A stretch of DNA of 64,000 nucleotides, taken from contig CBDDDJ010000003.1 in NCBI GenBank assembly GCA_965226475.1, forward strand, positions 1,398,244-1,462,243, written 5' to 3'. The notes beneath the pieces were generated by a model. That model saw nothing but the letters and a program-made list of their open reading frames with translations, ran no database searches and was not told the origin of the DNA. The position numbers and the translations under genes were made by a program. Each line of letters begins with the position of its first letter. Position 1 is the first letter of the stretch. Below, in pieces: positions 9,221 to 22,940 of the stretch. This DNA comes from JASLMY01 sp965226475. GTDB lineage: Bacteria; Pseudomonadota; Alphaproteobacteria; GCA-2731375.

Positions 9221-10675
9221 TTATTCCGAGGCGAGGCGGACTTGGGGGGCGCTTGCGCTTGCGCTCGCGTGGCGTCGGTCGAGGCTGTCGCGGGCGGCGA
9301 GGAAGCGGCGCTTCAGCGCGCCCTTCAGCTTGCGCCCGGTGGGGAGCTTTAGGCCCAGCGGATTGATTTGGCGGTTGCCGCGCAGCACTTCGTAGTGGAG
9401 GTGCGGTCCGGTCGAACGGCCCGTGGAGCCGACATAGCCGATCACCTGTCCCTGGCGGACCCGGCGGCCGGAACGGACGCCCCGGGCGAAGCCGCGCAAA
9501 TGGGCATAGGCGGTATTGTATTCCGAATTGTGGCGGATCTTGATGTACTTGCCGTAGGCGCCCTTGCGCCCGGCATATTCGATTCGGCCCTTGCCGGCGG
9601 CAAGCACGGGGCTGCCGCGAGGGGCGGCGAAGTCCACGCCGCGATGCATTTTGGTGTAGTTCAGAATCGGATGGCGCCGGCGGCCGAAGCGCGAGGAGAG
9701 CCGGGCACCGTCGACCGGTGTCTTCAGCAGCGCCTTGCGGACGCTCTCGCCCTTGTCGTTGAAGTATCCGATATCCCCGTCGCCGGCGTCGAAACGATAG
9801 AGCGGCAGGGCCTTGCCGCCGACATTCAGTTCGGCGAAGAGAATCTCGCCGGTCTTGACGACCGCGCCCTCGGCGTCGCGGAACACCTCGTAGAGCAGCT
9901 GGAAGCCGTCGCCCGGCTGGATGTCGCGCTGGAAGTCGATGTCGAAGCTGTAGAGCTTGATCAGTTCGATAGTGACGCGCACCGGCACGCCCCGCGCGCT
10001 CGCGGCGCGGAACAGGCTGTCGTCGATGGTGCCCAGGCTCGCCACGGCATCCGCCCGCAACGGGTGGTCGATCGCCTCGCCCTCGAAGCGGCCGTCGTCG
10101 CGGCGGCTGGCGACGACCGAGCGCTCGACGTTCGCGTCCAGGCGCACGTTGGCGAGCCGGGGTCGGCCCTCGGCGTCGCGGCGGAACACGATGGTGACTT
10201 CCTGGCCCGGGCGCAGCCGGCGTGGGTCGTGCACCTCGCCGATGGCGACCGCCGCCTCGTGTGCCTCGCGGCGGTCGATGCCTTCGTTCACCATCAGCTC
10301 GACCAACGTATCGCCCCGGCCGATCGCCACTTTTCGACTCTTCGCGGCCTCGGGCGAGAGGTCGGGCACCGGGGCTTCACCGCGCGCCAGCAGGATCGAA
10401 TCCTCGCCTCCATCGCCGCCGATCGTCGCGGGGTGCGGCCGTGGCATGGTGGGAAGCGTCGCGGGCGCCGCCGACGATCGGATCGGCTTGGCCTCGGGAA
10501 TTGGCGGGTTTGCGGGATTGGCGCCATAGGGTTTCGCCGTCGGGACCGGCGGCGCGGTCCCGCTCGCGGCCATCGCCACGCCGGCCGCGAGCAGGGCGGC
10601 CAAGCCCGCGCTGGCGCTCCACCAACAGGGAAATCGACATGTGCCAGAGGGTACCCGCGTGCCGTACAAAGCCAT
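9221..10675 (-). CDS. Periplasmic M23-family peptidase with LysM/OapA-like module
   Basis: The 484-residue product begins with a signal-anchor-like hydrophobic run (residues about 21-38, AGLAALLAAGVAMA), then a proline-rich linker, then a LysM/OapA-like module (GRGDTLVELMVNEGI, PGQEVTIVF). A C-terminal lysostaphin-type M23 domain shows the zinc motifs HRGVDFAAPRGSPV, AYAHLRGFA and GPHLHYEV, all metal ligands present. Such enzymes cleave peptidoglycan cross-links in the periplasm during growth or division (MepM/YebA-like). Intact frame and typical length. It is transcribed away from the rRNA operon; the regions upstream of both start between 10675 and 10950. Confidence 0.92.
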   Translation of the reverse strand: MALYGTRVPSGTCRFPCWWSASAGLAALLAAGVAMAASGTAPPVPTAKPYGANPANPPIPEAKPIRSSAAPATLPTMPRPHPATIGGDGGEDSILLARGEAPVPDLSPEAAKSRKVAIGRGDTLVELMVNEGIDRREAHEAAVAIGEVHDPRRLRPGQEVTIVFRRDAEGRPRLANVRLDANVERSVVASRRDDGRFEGEAIDHPLRADAVASLGTIDDSLFRAASARGVPVRVTIELIKLYSFDIDFQRDIQPGDGFQLLYEVFRDAEGAVVKTGEILFAELNVGGKALPLYRFDAGDGDIGYFNDKGESVRKALLKTPVDGARLSSRFGRRRHPILNYTKMHRGVDFAAPRGSPVLAAGKGRIEYAGRKGAYGKYIKIRHNSEYNTAYAHLRGFARGVRSGRRVRQGQVIGYVGSTGRSTGPHLHYEVLRGNRQINPLGLKLPTGRKLKGALKRRFLAARDSLDRRHASASASAPQVRLASE

Positions 10676-10949
10676 GAATCTCCGCGACGTTTACTTCGCC
10701 ATTAATTGGGGGAGATTACGTGCCCTCGCCCCGAATTGTTGAAAAGATGCCCGTCAACCCCGGTAGTGTCAAGAATTAACCATGAATCATTAACCATCCG
10801 TGAATCATTGCTGGTGGGCATCGGTAGAGGACCAAACCCGGCGGGCGCGTCGAAGGCCGACGACGGCGCGAGCGAGCAGCGGCTTTCCGCCCGCCTTTCC
10901 GCCCTTGCCGGGGCGGCCGAATAAATGTCATGATGTCGCATCGAAGTCG

Positions 10950-10978
10950 TTGACACGCCGAAACGCCCTGGCTATACA
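10950..10978 (+). promoter_or_regulatory. Probable rRNA operon sigma-70 promoter
   Basis: A -35 TTGACA at 10950-10955 and a -10 TATACA at 10973-10978, separated by exactly 17 bases, lie about 300 bp before the 16S gene. This near-consensus pair is the best promoter in the intergenic region and fits strong rRNA expression. Confidence 0.75.
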
Positions 10979-11068
10979 GGTCGCCTCTGGGGCGCCCTAT
11001 AGTGTCCCGACGGGCTTCGCGTCGCCCGGCACCGGCCGAGAGGATGGTCGATGGACGGTGACGGATCG

Positions 11069-11080
11069 CGTTCTTTGACA
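11069..11080 (+). promoter_or_regulatory. boxA-like antitermination site in the rRNA leader
   Basis: The leader contains cgTTCTTTGACA, close to the bacterial boxA element (TGCTCTTTAACA) where NusB/NusE load for rRNA antitermination. The position, about 200 bp before 16S, is as expected. Confidence 0.55.
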
Positions 11081-11275
11081 TTGTGATTCGAGGAAGGGAA
11101 GCGTGGGCGGCGGCGCATGGCGCAGCTTGGTCACGCAACCCAGGTCGAGGATTTCGCTCGCCGACGGCTCTGCCGGAGGCGAGGGGGATTCGAGATTAAG
11201 TTGAATAGCCAAGTGCGCGTTCCTGTCCGCGAACGCCGTCGGTTTCGGCCGATTGCGGGAGCGATCAAGGACCAT

Positions 11276-12782
<1,507 letters not shown>

Positions 12783-13005
12783 TTTCGAGTGTACGGCGGA
12801 CGATGGGTTCGCCCATCGCGGGACGTTACTCGAAATGCTTGGACAAAAGTCGACGATACCGATGCGGGCTCGCCCGCGTTCGGGATCGCATCGGCGCCCT
12901 GATGGCGCCGCCGCCTTCGTTTCTCTTCCTCATGGATTTCGGTTGGATGGCAGAGTGCAGATGTCGGGCGTCCCATGGGGACGACGTCTGCCCTCTGGCA
13001 TCCAT

Positions 13006-13082
<77 letters not shown>

Positions 13083-13142
13083 ATCAGGCTCGTGGGCGCG
13101 CCGCTGGGCGCGGGACGGAGGAGCCGAGGGATCACCGCCATC

Positions 13143-13218
13143 GGGGCTGTAGCTCAGTTGGGAGAGCGCCTGCTTTGCAAGCAGGAGGTCATCGGTTCGA
13201 TCCCGTTCAGCTCCACCA
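13143..13218 (+). tRNA. tRNA-Ala (TGC)
   Basis: A 76-nt cloverleaf beginning GGGGCTGTAGCTCAG, with anticodon loop TTTGCAA and an encoded CCA end. It is the second spacer tRNA, 60 bp after tRNA-Ile. Confidence 0.97.
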
Positions 13219-13515
13219 ATTCGCCATGCGTGGCGGGCGTCCGAAGAGGCCTTTGGGAATCCATATGAAATTCGATGCGCCGGCGTTCGTTCGCCGGCCG
13301 TCGGGTGGTCTTTGTCATCGTGAAGAAGAGAGTCGAATGCGATCGTATCGCCTGGGGGCGGTCTCCCCCTTGCGGAAATTGCGGTCGTGTTCGTGAACGC
13401 GAGTATAGAATGTCTTCACACGAGCATGGTGCCGGTCGTGGTGACGGTGAATGTCGCGCCCTCGGGCGTGTCTGTTCTCCGCGCATGCGACGGCGATATG
13501 TTCAGTTGAGGCTTC

Positions 13516-16276
<2,761 letters not shown>

Positions 16277-16396
16277 TCGCCTCTACCGAACGACCTCCGT
16301 CCATGCGTGGTGAACAGCCACGCTTATGGCTGGCGCTCGCTCGTATCAAGGCATGACATATCCGTCTCGCGTTCCCGCTCTCGATTGCGTTTTGCC

Positions 16397-16514
16397 GGCT
16401 TGGTGGTTTTGGCGAGGGGCCCGCACCCGATCCCATCCCGAACTCGGCCGTGAAAACCCTCAGCGCCGATGGTACTGCGTCTCAAGGCGTGGGAGAGTAG
16501 GTCGCCGCCAGGCC
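16397..16514 (+). rRNA. rrf: 5S ribosomal RNA
   Basis: About 118 nt. The terminal helix pairs GGCTTGG with CCAGGCC, and the conserved CCCATCCCGAACTCGG loop and GGGAGAGTAGGTCGCCGCC end are present. It follows 23S by about 120 bp. Confidence 0.93.
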
Positions 16515-16623
16515 TGCAAAACGCGATCGAATGTGAGAACTCTCTCTTCACATGACGAGATCCGACGAGACGCCAAAGCGGCCTGATCCGGAATCCATCC
16601 GGACGACGACCGGCGCGACTTGG

Positions 16624-16700
<77 letters not shown>

Positions 16701-16703
16701 AAC

Positions 16704-16750
16704 AATCCCCGCTATTCCAATAGATTAGCGGGGATTTTCTTTTTTTGGTA
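16704..16750 (+). terminator. Rho-independent terminator of the rRNA operon
   Basis: AATCCCCGCTA (16704-16714) pairs perfectly with TAGCGGGGATT (16726-16736), and a T-rich run follows. It lies directly after tRNA-fMet. Confidence 0.9.
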
Positions 16751-17175
16751 TAGAACAGTGTTTTTCCAGGTACCACATAGGCACCGTTTTGTTTCCAAGT
16801 CGTGCGCAGCCCTGCGCAGGGTGAAAGGTAACGATTCGGTCGTGCCGTGGAGGCGGACGTGCTTCTGCGGCCGAGTAGGCGGGGGCATTGCTGCGCCCCG
16901 CCCCTCAGTTGCAGTAGGAATGCGCATTGCTGCGCACTTGTGCCTCCCATTTATCTCATCCGGGGTGCATCAAGAACGCCGACCGGTCCGCCGGCACTGG
17001 TGATGGCACCATCTTCGCTGTGAGGCGGGCATAGTCATCTTCGGAAACGACGCCCACATCGATCGGCAACCGGCTTGGGGGGCCTTGCCATAGTAAGACG
17101 GATTGCTGAGGTTACGGCGACCCCGACGGCGTCAGAATCATCGCCGCAAGCCGATTATACGATAGCCGGTGCCAG
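16751..17175. other. Intergenic stretch, start of accessory DNA
   Basis: No supportable gene. A minus-strand frame over 16657-16950 ends in translated antisense of tRNA-fMet and is spurious. Sequence style changes here from rRNA operon to mobile DNA. Confidence 0.6.
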
Positions 17176-18204
17176 TCAGGCCGCCAACCGCTGGTACCGA
17201 TGATGCAGCCCGCCGACCTGTGGAAACGCCACGATCTTCCCGGCGCCAGCCGGCTGAACCGATCGCCGTTCAGGGGTATCCTTGCCTAGCGCCAGGTGCG
17301 TGCGGGATCGCTGGTAGTAGTCGATGTACGACAAGAGTATCGCCCGCAGATGCCGTTCGTTTAGAACGATCACGTGATCCAGACACTCTCGCCTGATGGA
17401 CCCGATCACGCGCTCAACGTACGGCGACTGCCACGGCGCTCGCGGCGCCGTCACGACCTCTTCGATGCCCATCGCCTTTATCCGCGAACGAAAGGCAATA
17501 CCGTACACACGATCCCGATCTCGGATCATATACCGTGGTGCTGTCTCCCACGGAAAGGCCTCCCGGATCTGTTGCGCGACCCACGCCGCAGTCGGGTGTG
17601 CCGTGGTGCCGATGTGAACAATCCGCCGACGCTCGTGCCGCAGCACAACGAGCACGAATAGAAGACTGAACGTCGCGGTGGGTACGACGAAGAAGTCTGT
17701 CGACGCTAGGCACCCGACGTGGTTCTCGAGGAACGTCCGCCATGTCTGCGAAGGTGGCTTTGGATGGCGCGGCATGTACTTGGACACGGCCGCCTCGGAG
17801 ACCTCGAAGCCGAGCATCCTGAGCTCACCGTGGATTCGGGGAGCGCCCCACAACGGATTCTCCCGAGACATCCGGCGGATAAGCCCTCGGAATTCGCTCG
17901 ACACGGGCGGTCGTCCCGGCTTCCCCCGTCGCGACTTCCGGGTCCAGAAACGTCGGAAGCCCTTTCGATGCCAGCCGATAACCGTTTCCGGCTTGACGAT
18001 CACCAGGATCTCCCTCCAACCCGACCACAGCCGAGACAGGACGACCCAGAAAAGGCGATCGGCCATCCGAAGCGATGGCCTGGCTCCTTTCCGATCTAAG
18101 GCGGCAAGCTGCTGTCGCAGGGCAAGGTTCTCAAGATGCAACGCCGCGCGGCTGAGGAAAGCCTCACGGACCATGGCAAGGACAATTCGAATGGTCGTGC
18201 ACAT
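17176..18204 (-). CDS. IS481-like integrase-core transposase
   Basis: A 342-residue rve-type DDE transposase. An N-terminal helical part (LHLENLALRQQLAAL) leads to a WSGWREILVIVKPETVIGWH block and the Mu/IS481-type helix-turn-helix (GLIRRMSRENPLWGAPRIHG). The catalytic core follows, with STDFFVVPTATFSLLF (Asp), MIRDRDRVYG (Asp) and SPYVERVIGSIRRECLDHVI (Glu). C-terminal QVGGLHHRYQRLAA is typical of this widespread group. I start it at the ATG at 18204 because the 67 residues upstream lack family similarity. Intact. Confidence 0.88.
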   Translation of the reverse strand: MCTTIRIVLAMVREAFLSRAALHLENLALRQQLAALDRKGARPSLRMADRLFWVVLSRLWSGWREILVIVKPETVIGWHRKGFRRFWTRKSRRGKPGRPPVSSEFRGLIRRMSRENPLWGAPRIHGELRMLGFEVSEAAVSKYMPRHPKPPSQTWRTFLENHVGCLASTDFFVVPTATFSLLFVLVVLRHERRRIVHIGTTAHPTAAWVAQQIREAFPWETAPRYMIRDRDRVYGIAFRSRIKAMGIEEVVTAPRAPWQSPYVERVIGSIRRECLDHVIVLNERHLRAILLSYIDYYQRSRTHLALGKDTPERRSVQPAGAGKIVAFPQVGGLHHRYQRLAA

Positions 18205-18275
18205 GTCGGAGACGCTATCCGGCACAAGCCGGGAATGCGAGGATTTCTGCGGCAGATAGGATTTATGGGAGCCAC

Positions 18276-18437
18276 AGGTGACGGTAGCCCAAATGCATGA
18301 GGTGTTGAACGCTGGAGGCATCAACATCACGGAGCGCAGTCTGCGGACGTTTCTGGACAAGGGCGTGTTGCCGGGAAGGAAGGTTGCCGAGGCCGCCAGG
18401 GCCATGGTGTCGGAAGAAGGCAGTGATCCGTTCTAAC
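18276..18437 (+). pseudogene. 3' fragment of an unknown gene cut by the adjacent IS
   Basis: One plus-strand frame reads VTVAQMHEVLNAGGINITER, then SLRTFLDKGVLPGRKVAEA, and ends GSDPF before a stop at 18435-18437. Composition looks coding, with alternating hydrophobic and charged residues. The frame has no start of its own and begins next to the IS481-like element, so it is probably the tail of a gene disrupted by that element. Family not recognised. Confidence 0.4.
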
Positions 18438-18439
18438 TG

Positions 18440-18722
18440 GAATGAAGGCGCATATGGATCCGCGAAGCGGCGATACGACGTTCGGAGAACGGCGGGTCCG
18501 TCATCGTGGTTTGAGGGGTGCGAACAATGAAGTTGCAACGGGGGATGGTTGGGCGATGGCGTGGCGCGTCAGCGCCCGCGTACGGCGATGGCGCGAAGCG
18601 CCGTGCCGTGAGGCGGCGATGCACCGTTCGGAGAACGGCGAGCCGCCTGCGAGCGTAAGCTCGCACGGTTGGCGGCGGCGCAAAGCGCCCCGCCATGGGC
18701 CGGTGCTCTAACCAAGCGGCAC
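18440..18722. repeat. GC-rich palindromic repeat stretch
   Basis: A non-coding stretch with many short palindromes (GGCGCGTCAGCGCC, GGCGCGAAGCGCC, GGCGCAAAGCGCC) and a 16-base direct repeat, CGTTCGGAGAACGGCG, near 18478 and 18627. It looks like REP-type or recombinogenic intergenic DNA. Confidence 0.45.
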
Positions 18723-18768
18723 AAAAAGGGGGCCGACCTCCGCCGTGTGATGGCGGGGGCCGGCCCTT
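18723..18768 (-). terminator. Rho-independent terminator of the DUF2493 gene
   Basis: On the minus strand a GGGCCGGCCCCCGCC arm pairs, with two mismatches, with GGCGGAGGTCGGCCC, followed by CCTTTTTG. It lies 12 bases past the DUF2493 stop codon. Confidence 0.75.
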
Positions 18769-18779
18769 GAAGGGTGTCG

Positions 18780-19694
18780 CTACGCGGCGGCGAGCAGGAC
18801 GGGGATGCCGATCTTGCGCGCCTTGTCGATCAAATTGTTCGTGATGCCGGAGCCAGGGAAGGCGACGAGGCCTTTCGGCAGGAAGTTCAACAGCACGTCG
18901 TTGCGCCGGAAGGGCGCGGCCTTGCCGTCTCTATCCCAGTTCGGCTTGCAGACGACCTGGTGGACCCCGTTCTTCTCCGCCCAGCTTGCGGCGATCTTCT
19001 CCGCGCCGGGTCCGCCGCCGTGCAGCAGGACCATGTCTTCGTACTTGATCTTGATGCTGTCCAGGGAGCGCCAGATCGCGGTGACGTCGCCGAAGTCCTT
19101 CCCGCCGGTGAAGGCGACCAGGGTGCCTTCGGGGAGATGCGCGCTGGTCTCACGGTCCTTGCGGGCGCGCAGGTAGTCGCGGGCGTCGATGGCGGCTGAA
19201 GTGAGTTTGCCGGCCTGACTGCTGTGCGACCCGTTACGCGGGCGCCAGGTATCGCCGGTCTCGGTGCGGTATCCCTCCGCGGCGAGGTCGCGCATGGCCT
19301 CGAAGGCGCCGCGCCGATCGCCGAGCTTCCGGACCCGGTCGGTCAGGCGTTCGAGTTCCCGGGACTTGATCTCGGAGCCGTCCTGCTCTTGGCCGAGGTC
19401 TTTCATCTCGGGCGCGATCTTGTCGATGCCGCGGTCGAGGCGCTGGACCTGGGCGTGCAGTGCATTGACGAAACCCCAGAGCAGGCTCTCGCGTTCGTCG
19501 GCGAACTGCGTGCCGTCCGGTGCGACGGCACCGGCGAGGATGTGGATCGCTTCCTCTATCCCGGCAAACGCCTCTTCCTCGTTCCAGATCTCGCGGTTGT
19601 CGAACTCTTCGGGACCAGGGGTCGCGCCGAACAGGGCGGCCTGTTCGCAAGCCATTGCGGTCTGTGACGTTTCGGTGCTGATGAACTCTTGCAT
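18780..19694 (-). CDS. DUF2493 (SLOG-like) domain protein of mobile elements
   Basis: A 304-residue protein. The C-terminal half carries a Rossmann-like SLOG/DUF2493 fold: GTLVAFTGGKDFGDVTAIWR, VLLHGGGPGAEKIAASWAEK, and FPGSGITNNLIDKARKIGIP. The N-terminal half is acidic and helical. Such proteins are common on plasmids and integrative elements, usually beside a toprim/primase-like gene, exactly as here. SLOG domains bind nucleotides or nucleotide-derived ligands; the function of this family is unknown. I chose the ATG at 19694; a second in-frame ATG lies at 19706. Confidence 0.8.
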   Translation of the reverse strand: MQEFISTETSQTAMACEQAALFGATPGPEEFDNREIWNEEEAFAGIEEAIHILAGAVAPDGTQFADERESLLWGFVNALHAQVQRLDRGIDKIAPEMKDLGQEQDGSEIKSRELERLTDRVRKLGDRRGAFEAMRDLAAEGYRTETGDTWRPRNGSHSSQAGKLTSAAIDARDYLRARKDRETSAHLPEGTLVAFTGGKDFGDVTAIWRSLDSIKIKYEDMVLLHGGGPGAEKIAASWAEKNGVHQVVCKPNWDRDGKAAPFRRNDVLLNFLPKGLVAFPGSGITNNLIDKARKIGIPVLLAAA

Positions 19695-19981
19695 GATTCT
19701 CTCCATTGCAATGTCGCTATCCTCCGAGGCGGGATGCCCCGTCGTGATGACTCTTTGTTTCACGCGCTCGCAGCGGAGCCACGATGGCCGGAATGCCTGC
19801 GCCGGGGGGATGCGCGAGTGGTGCGGGCGCAGGGAGCGCAGCGAGCGAGCCACGGTCGCGTATTCCACCGGCGCTAGCCGCGCAGCGGCGTGGCATTGCG
19901 CGCTATCGCCGTAACGGAGCGAAGCGGAGTGACGGACCCCACAGGGGTTGGCGCAGTGAGAACGTGTGGGACAATGAGACA

Positions 19982-20955
19982 TCATGACGGGATGATTATT
20001 CTCCCACTCCCACGCCTCTCTTCCCCCGTTGCCGCGGACTTGGAGCTTGCAATAAGGGGCGCGATCCGGGCCGCGAGGGTTTCTTCCCCGAAGGCAACGA
20101 GGTCGTCATTAAAATCAGAGTGTTCGGGAACGATCACGATTGAGGGAATGCCGCGTTCCACACAGCGGTGCTGAAGACGGTTCGCGGCGTTCCCTCCCTC
20201 CACGTCTTTATCGCGGGCGATGACCAACAGGGCGAGGTCTTGGGGTGGTTCGAAGGCGCCGAGGCTGCCTGCCGATAGAGCCGCCGCGGCATGAATGCCG
20301 GGAACGGCGGTGATTAGCGACAGCACGGTTTCGATGCCCTCGCCGGCAAGCAGGGTCGCGCCGGAGGCGGATCCGCCGAAGCGCACGGCCCGGCCGTGGA
20401 CGCGCCCGAGCGCTTTGCGCGGGCGCACGAGGTTGGCTTTCTGGGGTAGCTTGGGATCGAGCCAGGTGCGCTGTACGCCCTCGATTGCGCCATCATCTCC
20501 GGTGACGGCGGCGACCAGCGCCGGGAGGCGGTGGATGCCATTGTCGCTGCGATGGATGAGATCGGGATGAAACCGCAGGGCCGTAAAGCGGCAATGGCCG
20601 ATGGCGCGGGCGTGCAGGTAGGCTTCCGCATGGGTGCCATCTATGGGGCGGCAACGCCGCCAGAGGCGGCGCGCTGCTTCCTCACGGTCATAGCCGCCGG
20701 TGTGATCGCCGCCATTGGCGGGGGCGGCAGACGGCAGGACGAGGAAGGCGCGGGCCTCCTCCATGGCGTGCCGTAGCGATGCTCCGCCGGTGCATAGACG
20801 GATGAGATCGAGCAGATCCCCATGCTCGTTGGTCGCGGCATCGGTCCATTTTCCGGGTATGCCTGGAGGCGCCAGGCGCACGAAGAGCGAGCGCCCCTTG
20901 GCGCCGGTTGTGTCGCCGACTGTCCAGTATCTGCCCTGTTTGCGGCCGCGGGGAG
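19982..20955 (-). pseudogene. Toprim-domain primase-like protein (DUF7146-type), 5' truncated
   Basis: The minus-strand product contains a CHC2-like DNA-primase entry (GRKQGRYWTVGD, WTDAATNEHGDLLDLIR) and a toprim domain (ATLLAGEGIETVLSLITAVP, ALLVIARDKDVEG, VPEHSDFNDDLVAFGEE) with the conserved Glu and DxD acidic residues. Homologues start about 20 residues before GRKQGRYW, but here the sequence changes abruptly near 20950 into a serine-recombinase fragment on the other strand. The gene has therefore lost its start. It pairs with the DUF2493 gene, a standard duo on conjugative elements. Confidence 0.75.
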
Positions 20956-21412
20956 CGAGTTCGAGCTTCAGGGGATCAAGGCACGGCTGGTCGGCGGCCA
21001 GCGCAGCGCTGCCGCGCGCGGTGCGCTGAAGATCCGGTTGCCGGTCGGCCTGGCCTACAACGACAAGGACGAGGTGATGTTCGACCCCGACCGGTCCGTC
21101 TTCGACGCCATCCGTCTCGTGTTCGACAGCTTCCGCCGAATGGGGTCGGCGATGGCGGTGGTGAAATGGATGCACCGCGAGAACATCGAGCTGCCGGCGC
21201 GTCCGCGGAGCGGGCCGGCCAACGGCGAGCTGCGCTGGGCTCTTCCGCGCGTGCCGCAAGTCTCCCGGATTCTGAGCAATCCCCGCTACGCCGGCGCCTT
21301 CGTCTATGGCCGGACGCACGTCGAGCGGCGGGCGGACGGGACCGGACGATGCCGCGTCGTGCCGATGGAGGACTGGCACGTCTGCATCCCGGACCGGATC
21401 TCCGCTCCGGAA
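20950..21412 (+). pseudogene. Serine recombinase (resolvase/invertase, large type) internal fragment
   Basis: The Recombinase-domain part of a large serine recombinase: FELQGIKARLVGGQRSAAAR, RLPVGLAYNDKDEV, VFDSFRRMGSAMAVVKWM, RILSNPRYAGAFVYGR and WHVCIPDRIS. The catalytic N-terminal resolvase domain and the C-terminus are both absent. It runs in frame into an unrelated tyrosine-recombinase fragment. Confidence 0.8.
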
Positions 21413-21788
21413 GTACAGCACTACCTCCTCCATTTGCACGAACAGAAGGGGTTGACCTGGCAGAGCTGCAACTGCGTTCGCCACGGCGTCCGCTTCCTGT
21501 ACCGCATCACGCTCGGTTTGCCCGACCCGCACTTCTATCTGCCGGGTGCCAAGACGCCGTCCACCCTGCCTCAGATCCTCAACCGCGACGAGCTCGTGCG
21601 GCTGTTTACCGTGACCACCAACCGCAAGCATCGCGCCTTGCTGATGACGGCCTACGCCGCAGGGCTTCGGGCGAGCGAGCTGGGGCGACTACAGCTCAGC
21701 GATATCGACTCCGAACGCATGTGTCTGCGCGTCGATCAAGGCAAGGGCAATAAGGACCGCTACGTCCCCCTCTCGCCTCGGCTGTCGG
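21413..21788 (+). pseudogene. Tyrosine recombinase fragment (IS91-associated type)
   Basis: Continuing the same frame: LTWQSCNCVRHGVRFLYR, LPQILNRDELVRLF, LLMTAYAAGLRASELGRLQL (catalytic Arg context) and GKGNKDRYVPLSPRL (catalytic Lys context). The C-terminal HxxR and Tyr motifs are missing. Tyrosine recombinases of this type are often encoded next to IS91-family transposases, and an IS91 fragment follows. Confidence 0.8.
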
Positions 21789-22190
21789 TCCAGCAACAGC
21801 GGGTCGTGGACGCGCTGGTGAACTGCCGCACCGCCGTGCTCGGCGGGTTCAAGGCGCATTGTGACCACTGCGGGGCGGAGACGATCCAATATGCATCATG
21901 CAGGAACCGTCACTGCCCCAAGTGTCAGACCCTCGCGCAAACCAGATGGGTCGAGCGTCAATGCGCCGATCTGCTCGACATCGGCTACTGGCACGTCGTC
22001 TTCACCTTGCCCCACGACCTCAACCCCGTGGCTCAGGGCAATCCCGCACTCATCTACAGGCTGCTCTTCAAGGCCGCATCCCAGACCCTGCTAGAGTTCG
22101 GCCGCAATCCCCGCTGGCTCGGCGGCGAGCTCGGCATCACCATGGTGATGCACACCTGGGGCCAGAATCTGGGACAGCACATCCATGGCG
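21789..22190 (+). pseudogene. IS91-family transposase N-terminal fragment
   Basis: The zinc-binding N-terminus of an IS91/Y2 transposase: CDHCGAETIQYASCRNRHCP, KCQTLAQTRWVERQ, YWHVVFTLPHDLNP and MHTWGQNLGQHIH. The HUH/Y2 catalytic part that should follow is replaced near 22190 by IS21 sequence. It is fused in frame to the upstream recombinase fragments, making a chimeric open frame without a plausible function. Confidence 0.8.
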
Positions 22191-22703
22191 GTGGCGCGGA
22201 TCATGGGCGACGGCGAGCGCCGCCGCACCCAGGCCTTCTCGCATCTGCAGTCGCACTATCTGTTCCGCGACCGCTTCGGCCGGCCCGGCAAGGGCAACGA
22301 CAAAGGGAAGGTCGAGGCGCTGGTGAAGACGGCGCGGCGCAAGTTCTTCGTGCCGATCCCAAAGGTGCGGGACCTGGACGCCCTGAACGAACAGCTGATG
22401 GCGGGCTGCCTGGCGCGTCTCGACGCCCTGGAGGAAGGCGAGAAGGCAACGGCGCTGCTGGCCGACCTCGAGGCTTTGCGCGATCTACCGGCCGTCCCCT
22501 TCGAGGCTTGTGAGCAACATCCCGGGCAGGTCTCCTCGATGGCCTTGGTGCGCTACCGGCTGGTGGATTACTCGGCGCCGACGGTCCACGCCTACAAGGA
22601 CGTGATGGTCAAGGGCTATGTCGACCGGGTCGAGATCACTCTCGGCGCCGAGATCATCGCCCGTCATCCCCGCTCCTATGTGCGTGGCGACGTGGTCTGC
22701 TGA
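22191..22703 (+). pseudogene. IS21-family IstA transposase C-terminal fragment
   Basis: The frame reads ARIMGDGERRRTQAFSHLQS, HYLFRDRFGRPGKGNDKGKV, then EALVKTARRKFFVPIPKV, which is the core end of IstA including the catalytic Glu region (NDKGKVE). It continues to a normal-looking end (RHPRSYVRGDVVC). The N-terminal HTH and first catalytic residues are missing. The IstB fragment beyond it is on the opposite strand, so the IS21 has been rearranged. Confidence 0.8.
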
Positions 22704-22940
22704 CTGACCAGATGGAAGAGCAACTGGCCGCCGGCCTCGGCGAAGGGCAGGTATCCGAGTTCGTCGAGCACCACCAAATCGACGCGGCTCAGCTGGTCGA
22801 CGATCCGGCCGGCCCGGCCGGCCCGTGCCTCGGCCTCGAGCCGGTTGACCAGGTCGACGACGTTGAAGAAGCGAGCCCGAGCACCGCTCCTGATGCAGCT
22901 GGCGGTGATGGCGACGGCGAGATGGGTCTTGCGGATCGAG
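22704..22940 (-). pseudogene. IS21-family IstB helper ATPase fragment
   Basis: The minus-strand frame gives KTHLAVAITASCIRSGARAR (end of Walker A), FFNVVDLVNRLEAEARAGRA, LSRVDLVVLDELGYLPFAEA (Walker B) and GGQLLFHLVSQ. This is the middle of IstB. Both ends are missing, and its orientation relative to IstA is inverted from the natural operon order. Confidence 0.82.

Noticed and set aside
18440..18722. Retron or group II intron in the palindrome-rich stretch
   Set aside because: No reverse transcriptase frame lies nearby; the short palindromes fit REP-like DNA better.
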